DNA of 64,000 nt from Streptomyces sp. NBC_00341 (lineage in GTDB: Bacteria > Actinomycetota > Actinomycetes > Streptomycetales > Streptomycetaceae). Location: NCBI RefSeq assembly GCF_041435055.1, contig NZ_CP108002.1, forward strand, positions 7,812,001-7,876,000. Reading direction: 5' to 3'. Below the pieces are notes generated by a model. That model was given only the letters and a program-made list of their open reading frames with translations, did no database searches and was not told the DNA's origin. The position numbers were made by a program, and so were the translations under genes. Of this stretch, positions 53,034 through 62,464 are shown one piece after another. The number at the start of each line of letters is the position of its first letter. The first letter of the stretch is position 1.

Positions 53034-55037
53034 ATGACAGCGACGACCGACGGAAGCACCGGGGCTGTGGATCCCCGCGCAGCCTCGGCCAGTAGACCGA
53101 CAACCGAATCAACCATCGCCGCGGACGACGTACTGGCCGCCGCGCGGCGGGCCGCGGAACGCTCGGTGGAGCACCTCCTCGGCCGACAGGACGAACAGGG
53201 CTGGTGGAAGGGCGACCTCGCCACCAACGTCACCATGGACGCCGAGGACCTCCTGCTCCGCCAGTTCCTCGGAATCCAGGATTCCGCCACGGTACAGGCG
53301 GCCGGCCGCTTCATCCGCGGCGAGCAGCTCGGTGACGGCACCTGGGCCACGTTCCACGACGGACCGGGGGACCTGTCCGCCACCATCGAGGCGTACGTGG
53401 CACTGCGGCTGGCCGGGGACCGGCCGGACGACCCGCACATGCTCCGCGCCTCCGGGTGGGTCAGGGAACAGGGCGGGATCGCGGCGAGCCGGGTGTTCAC
53501 CCGGATCTGGCTGGCCCTGTTCGGCTGGTGGAAATGGGACGACCTGCCGGAACTCCCGCCCGAGCTGATGTTCTTCCCGAAGTGGGTCCCGCTCAATATC
53601 TACGACTTCGGCTGCTGGGCCCGCCAGACCATCGTGCCGCTCACCGTCGTCTCCGCGAAGCGGCCGGTCCGGCCCGCCCCCTTCGCACTCGACGAGCTGC
53701 ACACCGACCCCGGCGAACCGAACCCACCCAGGCGCCCCGCACCGGCGGCCAGTTGGGACGGTGTCTTCCAGCGCCTCGACAAGGCGCTGCACCTCTATCA
53801 CCGGATCGCCCCGCGCCGGGTGCGCCGCCTCGCGATGAACGCGGCCGCCCGCTGGATCATCGAACGCCAGGAGAACGACGGCTGCTGGGGCGGCATCCAG
53901 CCGCCCGCCGTCTACTCCGTCATCGCGCTGCATCTGCTGGGCTATGACCTCGACCACCCGGTGATGCGGGCCGGACTCGCCTCGCTCGACCGGTTCGCGG
54001 TCTGGCGCGAGGACGGCGCCCGCATGATCGAGGCCTGCCAGTCCCCGGTCTGGGACACCTGCCTCGCCACCATCGCGCTCGCCGACGCAGGCCTGCGCCC
54101 CGACCATCCGGCGCTCGTGAAGGCGGCCGACTGGATGCTCGACGAGGAGATCGACCGGCCGGGCGACTGGTCGGTACGCAGGCCCCAACTCCCGCCGGGA
54201 GGCTGGGCGTTCGAGTTCCACAACGACAACTACCCGGATATCGACGACACCGCGGAAGTGGTCCTCGCGCTGCGCCGGGTCCGTCACCCGGATCCGGCAC
54301 GGGTCGAGGCGGCCATCGCCCGGGGGGTGCGCTGGAACGTCGGCATGCAGTCCCGCAACGGCGCCTGGGGAGCGTTCGACGCCGACAACACCAGCCCGTT
54401 CCCCAACCGGCTGCCGTTCTGCGACTTCGGTGAGGTCATCGACCCGCCGTCCGCCGACGTCACCGGACACGTGGTGGAGATGCTCGCCATCGAGGGCCAC
54501 TCCGCGCACCCCGTCACCCGGCGGGGCATCGAGTGGCTGCTCGCCGAACAGGAGGCCGCCGGAGGCTGGTTCGGCCGATGGGGCGTCAACTACGTATACG
54601 GAACAGGGTCCGTGGTGCCCGCCCTGGTCGCCGCCGGACTGCCTGCCGCGCATCCCTCGATCCGGCGCGCGGCCGACTGGCTGGAGTCCGTCCAGAACGA
54701 CGACGGCGGCTGGGGCGAGGACCTGCGCTCCTACAAGGAGGAGAAGTGGGTCGGCCACGGAGCCTCCACCGCGTCCCAGACGGCCTGGGCGCTGCTCGCA
54801 CTCCTGGCCGCAGACCGGCGGGACACCGTGGCGGTGGCCCGCGGCGTCGCCTGGCTCACCGAGACCCAGCAGGCCGACGGATCCTGGGACGAGCCGTACT
54901 TCACCGGTACCGGCTTCCCCTGGGACTTCTCCATCAACTACCACCTCTACCGGCAGGTCTTCCCGCTCACCGCACTCGGCCGGTACGTGCACGGCGATCC
55001 CTTCGCCGGCCGCACGGACCTCCGTGAGGGGGCCTGA
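53034..55037 (+). CDS. shc: squalene-hopene cyclase
   Basis: A 667-residue class II triterpene cyclase (HpnF). The catalytic DxDD motif is D402-I-D404-D405 in NDNYPDIDDTAEVVL. At least five QW repeats are visible (QDEQGWW, QENDGCWGG, QSRNGAWGAF, QNDDGGWGE, QQADGSW). The membrane-inserted helix region is around FGWWKWDDLPELPPELMFFP. It converts squalene to hopene and hopanol. An N-terminal 25-residue Ser/Thr-rich tail precedes the first barrel. It is the only cyclase in the operon and fuses to hpnG by a one-base stop/start overlap (TGATG). Confidence 0.97.
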   Translation: MTATTDGSTGAVDPRAASASRPTTESTIAADDVLAAARRAAERSVEHLLGRQDEQGWWKGDLATNVTMDAEDLLLRQFLGIQDSATVQAAGRFIRGEQLGDGTWATFHDGPGDLSATIEAYVALRLAGDRPDDPHMLRASGWVREQGGIAASRVFTRIWLALFGWWKWDDLPELPPELMFFPKWVPLNIYDFGCWARQTIVPLTVVSAKRPVRPAPFALDELHTDPGEPNPPRRPAPAASWDGVFQRLDKALHLYHRIAPRRVRRLAMNAAARWIIERQENDGCWGGIQPPAVYSVIALHLLGYDLDHPVMRAGLASLDRFAVWREDGARMIEACQSPVWDTCLATIALADAGLRPDHPALVKAADWMLDEEIDRPGDWSVRRPQLPPGGWAFEFHNDNYPDIDDTAEVVLALRRVRHPDPARVEAAIARGVRWNVGMQSRNGAWGAFDADNTSPFPNRLPFCDFGEVIDPPSADVTGHVVEMLAIEGHSAHPVTRRGIEWLLAEQEAAGGWFGRWGVNYVYGTGSVVPALVAAGLPAAHPSIRRAADWLESVQNDDGGWGEDLRSYKEEKWVGHGASTASQTAWALLALLAADRRDTVAVARGVAWLTETQQADGSWDEPYFTGTGFPWDFSINYHLYRQVFPLTALGRYVHGDPFAGRTDLREGA

Positions 55038-55696
55038 TGGGCGAACCCGCGGGGCCGCCCGGCCCCGCCGCCCCGCTGCTGATCGCCTGTGCGCTCGGCA
55101 TCGAACACCTCGCCCTGCGCACCGGCAGGAGCAGGGCGGACAGGGCGCCGGGACCCGTGACCGTGATCCGTACGGGCATGGGACCCAAGGCGGCCGAATC
55201 CGCCGTGGCACGGGCGCTCGGCGAGGGCCGGGCGTTCGGCGCCGCGGTCATCGCCTCGGGGTTCTGTGCCGGGCTGACGCCCGGCATGCACCCCGGAGAT
55301 CTGGTGGTGGCCGACGAGACCCGGCTCGCCGGGGAGTCGGCCGCCTGCACCGGCACCGAACTGCTTGCCGACGCACTGGCCAGAGCAGTACCGGGACGCA
55401 CCGTCCACACCGGTCCGCTGACCGGCTCCGACCATGTCGTACGCGGGCATGAGCGGGCCGAGCTGCGGACCACCGGAGCGATCGCGGTGGACATGGAGTC
55501 CGCCGCCACTCTGCGCACCGCCCTGCGCGCCGGGCCACGCCCGGTTGCGGCCGTACGGGTGGTCGTGGACGCTCCACAGCATGAGCTCGTCCGCATCGGC
55601 ACGGTCCGCGGTGGAATATCGGCATTCCGCGTTCTCCGTGCCGTCCTACCGGCTTTCTATGAATGGCACCGATCTTTGCTGCTCCCCAGGAGGTGA
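55037..55696 (+). CDS. hpnG: hopanoid-associated nucleoside phosphorylase HpnG
   Basis: A 219-residue PNP/UDP-family phosphorylase. GTGCGLGIEHLAL-like nucleotide-sensing residues here read IACALGIEHLALRTG. The family Glu is in GAIAVDMESAATL (DMES), and VIASGFCAGLTPGMHPGDLV is the phosphate/ribose region. HpnG removes adenine from adenosylhopane to give ribosylhopane. ATG 55037 overlaps the shc stop by one base. Confidence 0.93.
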   Translation: MGEPAGPPGPAAPLLIACALGIEHLALRTGRSRADRAPGPVTVIRTGMGPKAAESAVARALGEGRAFGAAVIASGFCAGLTPGMHPGDLVVADETRLAGESAACTGTELLADALARAVPGRTVHTGPLTGSDHVVRGHERAELRTTGAIAVDMESAATLRTALRAGPRPVAAVRVVVDAPQHELVRIGTVRGGISAFRVLRAVLPAFYEWHRSLLLPRR

Positions 55697-55701
55697 GCTA
55701 G

Positions 55702-56721
55702 ATGGCCATGCCACTCCGTCAGACCATCAAGATTGCGACGTACCTTGCTGAACAGAAGCTTCGCAAGCGGGAGAAGTTCCCGCTGATTGTCGAGCTGGAG
55801 CCACTGTTCGCCTGCAATCTCGCCTGCGAAGGCTGCGGGAAGATTCAGCATCCGGCCGGAGTTCTCAAGCAGCGGATGCCGGTGGCCCAGGCCGTCGGCG
55901 CGGTGCTCGAATCCGGCGCCCCGATGGTCTCCATCGCGGGCGGTGAGCCGCTGATGCACCCGCAGATCGACGAAATCGTCCGGCAGCTGGTGGCGAAGAA
56001 AAAGTACGTCTTCCTCTGCACCAACGCGATGTTGATGCGGAAGAAGATGGAGAAGTTCACGCCGTCGCCCTACTTCGCGTTCGCCGTGCACATCGACGGG
56101 CTGCAGGAGCGGCACGACGAATCGGTGGCCAAGGAAGGAGTATTCGACGAGGCGGTGGCCGCGATCAAGGAGGCCAAGCGCCGAGGTTTCCGGGTCACCA
56201 CCAATTCCACCTTCTTCAACACCGACACCCCGCAGACGGTCATCGAGGTGCTGAATTACCTCAATGACGAGCTGAAGGTCGACGAGATGATGATCTCGCC
56301 CGCCTACGCATACGAGAAGGCGCCCGACCAGGAGCACTTCCTGGGAGTCGAGCAGACCCGCGAGCTGTTCAAGAAGTCCTTCGCGGGCGGCAACCGGGCC
56401 AGGTGGCGGCTTAACCACTCGCCGCTCTTCCTGGACTTCCTGGAGGGCAAGGCCGACTTCGCGTGCACGGCGTGGGCCATTCCCAACTACTCGCTCTTCG
56501 GCTGGCAGCGGCCCTGCTACCTGATGAGCGACGGCTACGTGCCGACGTACCGGGAGCTCATCGAAGAAACCGACTGGGACAAGTACGGCCGGGGCAAGGA
56601 CCCGCGCTGCGCCAACTGCATGGCGCACTGCGGTTACGAGCCCACCGCCGTACTGGCCACCATGGGGTCGCTGAAGGAATCCCTGCGTGCCGCACGGGAG
56701 ACCATCGGCGGGAACCGGTGA
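55702..56721 (+). CDS. hpnH: adenosyl-hopene transferase HpnH (radical SAM)
   Basis: A 339-residue radical SAM enzyme. The 4Fe-4S motif is FACNLACEGCGK with C38, C42 and C45 (CxxxCxxC), and the SAM region is MVSIAGGEPLMHPQID. C-terminal cysteines in RCANCMAHCGYEP may hold a second structural cluster or zinc. It adds the 5'-deoxyadenosyl group to hopene (diploptene), forming adenosylhopane. AGGAGG lies 6 bases before ATG 55702. Confidence 0.96.
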   Translation: MAMPLRQTIKIATYLAEQKLRKREKFPLIVELEPLFACNLACEGCGKIQHPAGVLKQRMPVAQAVGAVLESGAPMVSIAGGEPLMHPQIDEIVRQLVAKKKYVFLCTNAMLMRKKMEKFTPSPYFAFAVHIDGLQERHDESVAKEGVFDEAVAAIKEAKRRGFRVTTNSTFFNTDTPQTVIEVLNYLNDELKVDEMMISPAYAYEKAPDQEHFLGVEQTRELFKKSFAGGNRARWRLNHSPLFLDFLEGKADFACTAWAIPNYSLFGWQRPCYLMSDGYVPTYRELIEETDWDKYGRGKDPRCANCMAHCGYEPTAVLATMGSLKESLRAARETIGGNR

Positions 56722-56733
56722 GGTGATGACCAC

Positions 56734-56826
56734 CGGAGAACCAGTGGTACTGGTTCTCCGCGAGCCGCCGGCCCGGCCGCTCGCGACGCGCCGCCGTGCG
56801 CGGCGCGTCCAGGCCGGGCCGGCGGC
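56734..56826. terminator. two hairpins between hpnH and dxs
   Basis: First hairpin: CGGAGAACCAGT (56734-56745) pairs with its complement at 56749-56760 around a GGT loop. Second: GCCGCCGGCCCGGCC (56764-56778) pairs with 56812-56826, and inside it GACGCGCCGC (56785-56794) pairs with 56800-56809, giving a nested structure. No T-tract follows. They could end or attenuate transcription, or stabilise the hpnC-hpnH message. The rest of the 217-base gap (to 56938) holds only a doubtful 17-codon ORF at 56860 and the dxs ribosome-binding site. Confidence 0.7.
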
Positions 56827-56938
56827 GTCGGCCGGGACGTACCGGTTCCGGTGCAGCCGATGACGAGGACCGAAACGTCACCATCGGGGGTCCCCGCCGT
56901 CACCGTGAGCTGAGACAGGATTAGAGAGGGGGCCCGGC

Positions 56939-58876
56939 ATGTCGCTTCTGCGGAGCATCCGGGGGCCGCACGATCTCAAGACGCTCAACGAACCACAGCT
57001 CGGCGAACTGGCCGAGGACATAAGGAAGTTCCTGATCGAGGCGGTGGCCAGGACCGGCGGACACCTGGGACCCAACCTCGGCGTCGTGGAACTGTCCATC
57101 GCCCTGCACCGGGTGTTCGACTCACCCGTGGACCGCATCCTGTGGGACACCGGCCACCAGAGCTACGTACACAAACTCCTCACCGGGCGGCAGGACTTCT
57201 CCAAGCTGCGCGGCAAGGGCGGCCTCTCCGGCTACCCCTCCCGTGAGGAGTCCGAGCACGACGTCATCGAGAACAGCCACGCCTCCACGGTGCTCGGCTG
57301 GGCCGACGGCCTCGCCAAGGCCAACCAGGTACTGGGCCGCCCCGACCACGTCGTCGCGGTCATCGGTGACGGGGCACTCACCGGCGGCATGGCCTGGGAG
57401 GCGCTGAACAACATCGCCGCCGCCAGGGACCGGCCACTGATCATCGTCGTCAACGACAACGAGCGCTCCTACGCGCCGACCATCGGCGGCCTCGCCAACC
57501 ACCTCGCCACCCTGCGCACCACCGACGGCTACGAACGCTTCCTCTCCTGGGGCAAGGGCGTCCTCCAGCAGACCCCCGTCATCGGACAGCCGCTCTACGA
57601 GTCGCTGCACGGCGCCAAGAAGGGGTTCAAGGACGCCTTCGCCCCGCAGGGCATGTTCGAGGACCTCGGCCTCAAGTACGTCGGACCCATCGACGGCCAC
57701 GACACGGCCGCCGTCGAGTCCGCGCTGCAACGGGCGAAACGCTTCCACGGCCCGGTCCTCGTGCACTGCCTCACGGAGAAGGGCCGCGGCTATCAGCCCG
57801 CCCTCCAGGACGAGGCCGACCGCTTCCACACCGTCGGCGCGATGGACCCGCTGACCTGCGCCCCGCTCGCCCCGGCGGCCGGCCCGTCCTGGACCTCGGT
57901 GTTCGGCGACGAGATCGCCGCGATCGGGGCGGAGCGGCCCGACGTCGTCGCCATCACTGCCGCGATGCTGCACCCGGTGGGGCTGACGAAGTTCGCCGAG
58001 GCCTTCCCGGACCGGGTCTGGGACGTGGGCATCGCGGAACAGCACGCGGCGGTCTCCGCGGCGGGACTGGCCACCGGCGGGCTGCATCCCGTCGTCGCCG
58101 TCTACGCCACCTTCCTCAACCGGGCCCTCGACCAGCTGCTGATGGACGTCGCGCTGCACAGGTGCGGCGTGACCTTCGTCCTGGACCGGGCCGGTGTCAC
58201 CGGGCCCGACGGCGCCTCCCATAACGGCATGTGGGACATGTCCATGCTCCAGGTCGTACCGGGACTGCGGATCGCGGCACCGCGCGACGCCGGACAGCTG
58301 CGGGCCCAGCTGCGCGAGGCCGTCGACGTCGATGACGCCCCGACCGTGATCCGGTTCCCCAAGGAGTCGGTGGGGGAGCCGGTCCCCGCCATCGGCCGGA
58401 TCGGCTCCATGGACGTACTGCACCGCGACGAGGACGCCGATGTGCTGCTGGTCGCGGTCGGCGTCATGGCCCCCGTCTGCTTGCGGGCCGCCGACCTGCT
58501 CGCGGGCGCCGGCGTCCGCTGCACCGTGGTCGACCCCCGCTGGGTCAAGCCGGTCGACGGGCAGCTGGCCCCGCTCGCCGCACAGCACCGGCTCGTCGCC
58601 GTCGTCGAGGACAACAGCAGGGCCGGCGGCGTCGGCTCCGCGGTCGGGCAGGCGCTGCGGGACTCCGACGTCGACGTACCGCTGCGCACGTTCGGCATTC
58701 CGGAACAGTTCCTCGCCCACGGCAAGCGCGCCGAGGTACTGGCCGACATCGGACTCACACCGGTCGAGATCGCCGGCCGGATCAGCGCGACCCTGGCCCT
58801 GCGGCCGAAGGCCGTCGACGACGGTCACCACGAGCGCGACGCCCTGGACGACGGGCACAAGGAGAGCGGGGCATGA
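56939..58876 (+). CDS. dxs: 1-deoxy-D-xylulose-5-phosphate synthase
   Basis: A 645-residue thiamine-diphosphate enzyme, the first step of the MEP pathway (pyruvate + glyceraldehyde 3-phosphate). ThDP motifs are [20 protein letters not shown] and [19 protein letters not shown]. The transketolase-like second domain includes [20 protein letters not shown] and the C-terminal domain [17 protein letters not shown] 56939 follows GAGAGGGG. It boosts IPP supply for the hopanoid operon and is coupled (ATGA) to hpnO. Streptomycetes usually also carry a housekeeping dxs elsewhere. Confidence 0.96.
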   Translation: MSLLRSIRGPHDLKTLNEPQLGELAEDIRKFLIEAVARTGGHLGPNLGVVELSIALHRVFDSPVDRILWDTGHQSYVHKLLTGRQDFSKLRGKGGLSGYPSREESEHDVIENSHASTVLGWADGLAKANQVLGRPDHVVAVIGDGALTGGMAWEALNNIAAARDRPLIIVVNDNERSYAPTIGGLANHLATLRTTDGYERFLSWGKGVLQQTPVIGQPLYESLHGAKKGFKDAFAPQGMFEDLGLKYVGPIDGHDTAAVESALQRAKRFHGPVLVHCLTEKGRGYQPALQDEADRFHTVGAMDPLTCAPLAPAAGPSWTSVFGDEIAAIGAERPDVVAITAAMLHPVGLTKFAEAFPDRVWDVGIAEQHAAVSAAGLATGGLHPVVAVYATFLNRALDQLLMDVALHRCGVTFVLDRAGVTGPDGASHNGMWDMSMLQVVPGLRIAAPRDAGQLRAQLREAVDVDDAPTVIRFPKESVGEPVPAIGRIGSMDVLHRDEDADVLLVAVGVMAPVCLRAADLLAGAGVRCTVVDPRWVKPVDGQLAPLAAQHRLVAVVEDNSRAGGVGSAVGQALRDSDVDVPLRTFGIPEQFLAHGKRAEVLADIGLTPVEIAGRISATLALRPKAVDDGHHERDALDDGHKESGA

Positions 58877-60267
58877 AGGACGACGGGCCCAAGGGCTTCG
58901 ATCTGGCGCGGCTCCTCGCGGAGCGCGGCGCCGAGCGCTACGAGCTGCACACCAAGTACCTCAACCACCAGCTCCCGCGCATGCTGCGCACCATCGGCTT
59001 CGACAAGGTCTACGAACGGGCCGAGGGCGCGCACTTCTGGGACGCGGAGGGCAACGACTACCTGGACATGCTGGCCGGGTTCGGCGTGATGGGGCTCGGC
59101 CGGCACCACCCGGTCGTACGCAAGGCGGTGCACGACGTCCTGGACGCCTCGCTCGCCGACCTCACCCGCTTCGACTGCCAGCCACTGCCCGGCCTGCTGG
59201 CGGAGAAGCTGCTCTCGCACAGCCCGCACCTGGACCGGGTGTTCTTCGGCAACAGCGGTACGGAGGCCGTCGAGACGGCGCTCAAGTTCGCCCGCTACGC
59301 GACCGGGAAGCCGAGGATCCTGTACTGCACGCACGCCTTCCACGGACTGACCACCGGCTCGCTCTCGGTCAACGGCGAGGACGGCTTCAGGGACGGCTTC
59401 GCGCCCCTGCTGCCCGACACCGCCATCGAGCTCGGTGACCTGGACGCGCTGCGGCGCGAGCTGAAGCGCGGCGATGTGGCCGGACTGGTCGTCGAGCCGA
59501 TCCAGGGCAAGGGCGTGCACGCCTCGCCGCCCGGCTTCCTGCTCGCCGCACAGGAGCTGCTGCGCAAGCACAAGGCCCTGCTCATCGCCGACGAGGTGCA
59601 GACCGGCCTGGGCCGGACCGGCGACTTCTACGCGTACCAGCACGAGGAGGGCGTAGAGCCGGATCTGGTCTGCGTCGCCAAGGCGCTCTCCGGGGGCTAT
59701 GTGCCGGTCGGGGCGACGCTCGGCAAGGACTGGATCTTCAAACGCGTCTACTCCTCGATGGACCGGGTGCTGGTCCACTCGGCCAGCTTCGGCTCCAACG
59801 CCCAGGCCATGGCTGCCGGGCTCGCGGTCCTCGCGGTGATGGAGGACGAGGAGACCGTGGCCAACGCGCGCCGCACCGGTGATCTGCTGCGCGAACGGCT
59901 GGCCGCGCTGGTCGACCGCTACGAGCTGCTGCACGAGGTGCGGGGACGCGGGCTGATGATCGGCATCGAGTTCGGCCGGCCGTCCTCGCTGAAGCTGCGC
60001 AGCCGCTGGACGATGCTCCAGGCGGCCCGCAAGGGACTCTTCGCGCAGATGGTCGTCGTACCGCTGCTCCAGAAGCACCGGATCCTCACCCAGGTCTCCG
60101 GAGACCACCTCGAAGTGATCAAGCTGATTCCGCCGCTCGTCATCGACGAGGCGGACGTGGACCGGTTTGTGGACGCGTTCACAGCGGTGATGGACGACGC
60201 GCACAACGGCGGGCTGATGTGGGACTTCGGCCGGACCCTGGTGAAGCAGGCCGTGGCCAACCGCTGA
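58873..60267 (+). CDS. hpnO: class III aminotransferase HpnO (aminobacteriohopanetriol formation)
   Basis: A 464-residue PLP-dependent fold-I aminotransferase. The PLP lysine is K270 in [14 protein letters not shown], preceded by [35 protein letters not shown] binds the cofactor phosphate. In hopanoid operons this enzyme is proposed to convert ribosylhopane to aminobacteriohopanetriol. It is the last gene coupled in the operon; an XRE-cupin regulator with a palindromic operator follows. Confidence 0.93.
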   Translation: MKDDGPKGFDLARLLAERGAERYELHTKYLNHQLPRMLRTIGFDKVYERAEGAHFWDAEGNDYLDMLAGFGVMGLGRHHPVVRKAVHDVLDASLADLTRFDCQPLPGLLAEKLLSHSPHLDRVFFGNSGTEAVETALKFARYATGKPRILYCTHAFHGLTTGSLSVNGEDGFRDGFAPLLPDTAIELGDLDALRRELKRGDVAGLVVEPIQGKGVHASPPGFLLAAQELLRKHKALLIADEVQTGLGRTGDFYAYQHEEGVEPDLVCVAKALSGGYVPVGATLGKDWIFKRVYSSMDRVLVHSASFGSNAQAMAAGLAVLAVMEDEETVANARRTGDLLRERLAALVDRYELLHEVRGRGLMIGIEFGRPSSLKLRSRWTMLQAARKGLFAQMVVVPLLQKHRILTQVSGDHLEVIKLIPPLVIDEADVDRFVDAFTAVMDDAHNGGLMWDFGRTLVKQAVANR

Positions 60268-60280
60268 TCAGGAGGGGTTT

Positions 60281-60313
60281 TGCCTGGGAGGCAATAAATT
60301 TGCCTCCCAGGCA
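60281..60313. promoter_or_regulatory. double-palindrome operator upstream of the XRE-cupin gene
   Basis: TGCCTGGGAGGCAA (60281-60294) and TTGCCTCCCAGGCA (60300-60313) are exact inverted copies separated by TAAAT. Each arm is itself a palindrome, TGCCT-N3-AGGCA. The layout suits cooperative binding of two dimers of the adjacent XRE-type regulator. The hairpin could also end hpnO transcription. A TTGCCT (60300) and CCCAAT (60323) spaced by 17 bases would give a leaderless start at ATG 60335. Confidence 0.7.
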
Positions 60314-60334
60314 GGATCCTGGCCCAATGGACAT

Positions 60335-60943
60335 ATGAATCCCGCAGAAGCAGGGGCGGCCGAAGAGCTGCCCGGTGTCGCGCCTCGGCTACGCGATCTG
60401 CGCCGCGGCCGCGGGCTCACCCTGGAGACCGCCGCCCAGCGCGCCGGGCTCTCGCCCGCGCATCTGTCCCGGCTCGAAACGGGCCGCCGCCAGCCCTCGC
60501 TGCCGATGCTGCTCGGACTCGCCAGGATCTACGGTACGACGGTCTCCGAGCTGCTCGGCGAGATCCCTCCGGAACGTGACGCGATCGTCCGTGCCCGGAA
60601 GTTCGAGGGGGCGGAGGCCGACGGCTGGATGTACCAGCAGGCCGGTGGGTCCGGCCGGGCGATGCAGGCGCTGCGCGTCCGGGTGCCGTACGGCGCGCAG
60701 GGCGACCTGGTGCGCGTCCACCCCGGTGAGGAGTGGCTCTACGTCCTGGCCGGAAACCTCCGGGTGACCCTCGGGGACACCGTGCACGACCTCGGCCCCG
60801 GTGACAGCGCGCACTTCGACTCGCTCACCCCGCACCGGATCGCGGCGCCGGACCGCGAGGGTGCCGAGCTGCTCTTCGTTCACACCCTGCTGCAGAGCCC
60901 CGCCGCCGAGCTGTGTCTCGGCAGCGGGATCCACCGTCGCTGA
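60335..60943 (+). CDS. XRE-family regulator with C-terminal cupin domain
   Basis: A 202-residue regulator. The helix-turn-helix is at about residues 18-72 (GLTLETAAQRAGLSPAHLSR, ETGRRQPSLPMLLGLARIYG). The cupin sensor domain is at about 105-190 (VHPGEEWLYVLAGNLRVTLG, LGPGDSAHFDSLTPHRI). Proteins of this type often bind a small ligand through the cupin and repress their own gene. No ribosome-binding site precedes ATG 60335, consistent with a leaderless mRNA. Its neighbours make it a candidate regulator of the hopanoid genes or only of itself and the next gene. Confidence 0.92.
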   Translation: MNPAEAGAAEELPGVAPRLRDLRRGRGLTLETAAQRAGLSPAHLSRLETGRRQPSLPMLLGLARIYGTTVSELLGEIPPERDAIVRARKFEGAEADGWMYQQAGGSGRAMQALRVRVPYGAQGDLVRVHPGEEWLYVLAGNLRVTLGDTVHDLGPGDSAHFDSLTPHRIAAPDREGAELLFVHTLLQSPAAELCLGSGIHRR

Positions 60944-60986
60944 GACGCCGTCCCGCCGGCCCGTCCGGTCACCAGAGAGGACCGTC

Positions 60987-61163
60987 ATGTCCGATTCCGA
61001 GAACTACGACCCGCTGACCCCGGCCAGGCGCAAGGAGTCCGACTCCCAGGAGCGCAAGATGCCGCGGGGGCTGGTCATCAGGCTGTTCGCCTACCTGGTG
61101 GCCGGGCACGTCGTCGCGGGCTTCCTCTACCTGCTGTTCGCGGTGGGGATGCACAACCAGTAG
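60987..61163 (+). CDS. small single-pass membrane protein (DUF6126-like)
   Basis: A 58-residue protein. A charged N-terminal half (SDSENYDPLTPARRKESDSQ) precedes one transmembrane helix at about residues 33-54 (LFAYLVAGHVVAGFLYLLFA). It resembles the DUF6126 family that often sits directly after XRE-cupin genes in streptomycetes. AGAGAGG precedes ATG 60987. Function unknown; likely cotranscribed with the regulator. Confidence 0.75.
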   Translation: MSDSENYDPLTPARRKESDSQERKMPRGLVIRLFAYLVAGHVVAGFLYLLFAVGMHNQ

Positions 61164-61190
61164 CCGGCGGCGTCACCCCTCCGGATTCCG

Positions 61191-62003
61191 TCAGGAGTCT
61201 TCGAGGAGCCGCTCGCGCAGCCGCTCCCGTGTCTCGGGCGTGATCTTCAGCCCCTCGGAGAGGTAGCGGTCCGTGCCGCCCCACGTCTCGTCGATCGTGG
61301 CGAAGGCCGCCCCGAGGTATTCGCTGTGGGCGCCGAAGAGCGGGCTGAGGAGCTCCATCACCTCGGGCGACATCCCGGCCGCGGAGGTGTCGCTGCGGCG
61401 CACCCGGTAGCGGCGGTGGGTGTCGTTGGACTTGAGGTAGTCCGCCTCGATCGTCTCGCGTCCGACGCCCACCGCGAGCAAGGAGATCGCGATCGAGAGC
61501 CCGGCCCGGTCCTTGCCCGCCGCGCAGTGCATCAGGGCCGGGACGCTGTCCTCGGCCAGGGCGTGCAGCACCTGGCTGTGCTCGGCGGTGCGGTCCAGGA
61601 TGATCGAGCGGTAGGAGGCGACCATGCGGTCGGTCCCCTTGCCGCCGCCGAGGATCGCGCGCAGCTCGTCCATGTTGCCGTCGCGGACCATCCGCCAGAA
61701 CTCGGAGCCGTCCGCCGGGTCGGTGAGCGGGACGTTCACATTGCGTACGCCGGGCAGCTCGACGTCCGGTCCGTCCAGCTTGAGGTCGGCGGCGTTGCGG
61801 AAGTCGAAGACGGTGTGCAGGCCGAGGCCGCCGAGGAACGCCGCGTCCTCGGGCGTGGCGGCTGCCAGGTGACCGCTGCGGTAGAGCCGCCCGTACCGCA
61901 CCCGGCGGCCGTCAGAGGTGGGCAGCCCGCCCACGTCACGGAAGTTGCGGACCCCCGCCAGCTCGGGTTCCGTCGACGGGGTCTGCGGCAACTGCTGCGT
62001 CAC
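61191..62003 (-). CDS. tyrosine-protein phosphatase (PTP/DSP-like)
   Basis: A 270-residue phosphatase. The catalytic P-loop is LMHCAAGKDRAGLS with C160 and R166. NFRDVGGLPTSDGRRVRYGR is the family N-terminal motif shared with IphP/PtpB-type enzymes, followed by LYRSGHL. I chose GTG 62003, with AGGAG 5 bases before it, over GTG 62009 and over the much longer open frame to 62195. It may act on phosphotyrosine, phosphoserine or phosphoinositides. The neighbouring genes give no substrate hint. Confidence 0.9.
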   Translation of the reverse strand: MTQQLPQTPSTEPELAGVRNFRDVGGLPTSDGRRVRYGRLYRSGHLAAATPEDAAFLGGLGLHTVFDFRNAADLKLDGPDVELPGVRNVNVPLTDPADGSEFWRMVRDGNMDELRAILGGGKGTDRMVASYRSIILDRTAEHSQVLHALAEDSVPALMHCAAGKDRAGLSIAISLLAVGVGRETIEADYLKSNDTHRRYRVRRSDTSAAGMSPEVMELLSPLFGAHSEYLGAAFATIDETWGGTDRYLSEGLKITPETRERLRERLLEDS

Positions 62004-62464
62004 GGTCACTCCTGGGGGCTCTGCCGCCGACGCGTGTCGCCGACGGGTCCACTCCCGTGACGATACGACATCGGATACACGGACAATCATCCCGGCGATG
62101 CTCCCGTCCATCCCCCTCCGTGCTGCGCATTTGTGGCACGCCGCACCGTGCCTTTGCGGGACGCCCCGCGAATGACGGGCACGACATGTCCGCATTGAGG
62201 CTTTTAGTCGAACATGCCCTGCTTATACGGGAGATGGTCACCCTCTCGTGAGCGGGATCATATCCGTGACGGTGTGTGGCGGCGCTCCGGTTGGGCAATC
62301 CGTGCGCCAAGCGGAATGCCAAGATCCATAATCCACGGAGTGTGACCGGAATTCCGCGTCGAATTCCCGGTGCGGATTCCGGCGTGGAACCCGTGGCTTG
62401 TTTCCGCCGTCCTGGCTCGCTTACGTTCCATGTCAATCCGGATGGAACGCCTAATCCTGCCGCC
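62004..62464. other. intergenic region upstream of the c-di-AMP riboswitch
   Basis: A 461-base stretch without a credible gene, AT-richer than its surroundings from about 62180. It contains the 12-mer CCGGAATTCCGC at 62346-62357, repeated at 62467-62478. An inverted repeat CGTTCCA (62424-62430) / TGGAACG (62443-62449) has a 12-base spacer. The promoter for the riboswitch/M23 transcript must lie here or just upstream; no consensus pair could be fixed. Confidence 0.45.

Noticed and set aside
56860..56913. 17-codon ORF between hpnH and dxs
   Set aside because: No overlap with dxs, no ribosome-binding site and no recognisable sequence; likely chance. It is too short to be an ispG remnant.
57122..58858. 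Long minus-strand frame opposite dxs (578 codons), with similar ones opposite the BCCT gene (15517-17199) and the 40937 gene (41000-42748)
   Set aside because: Antisense shadows of clear enzymes; no family motifs and no ribosome-binding site.
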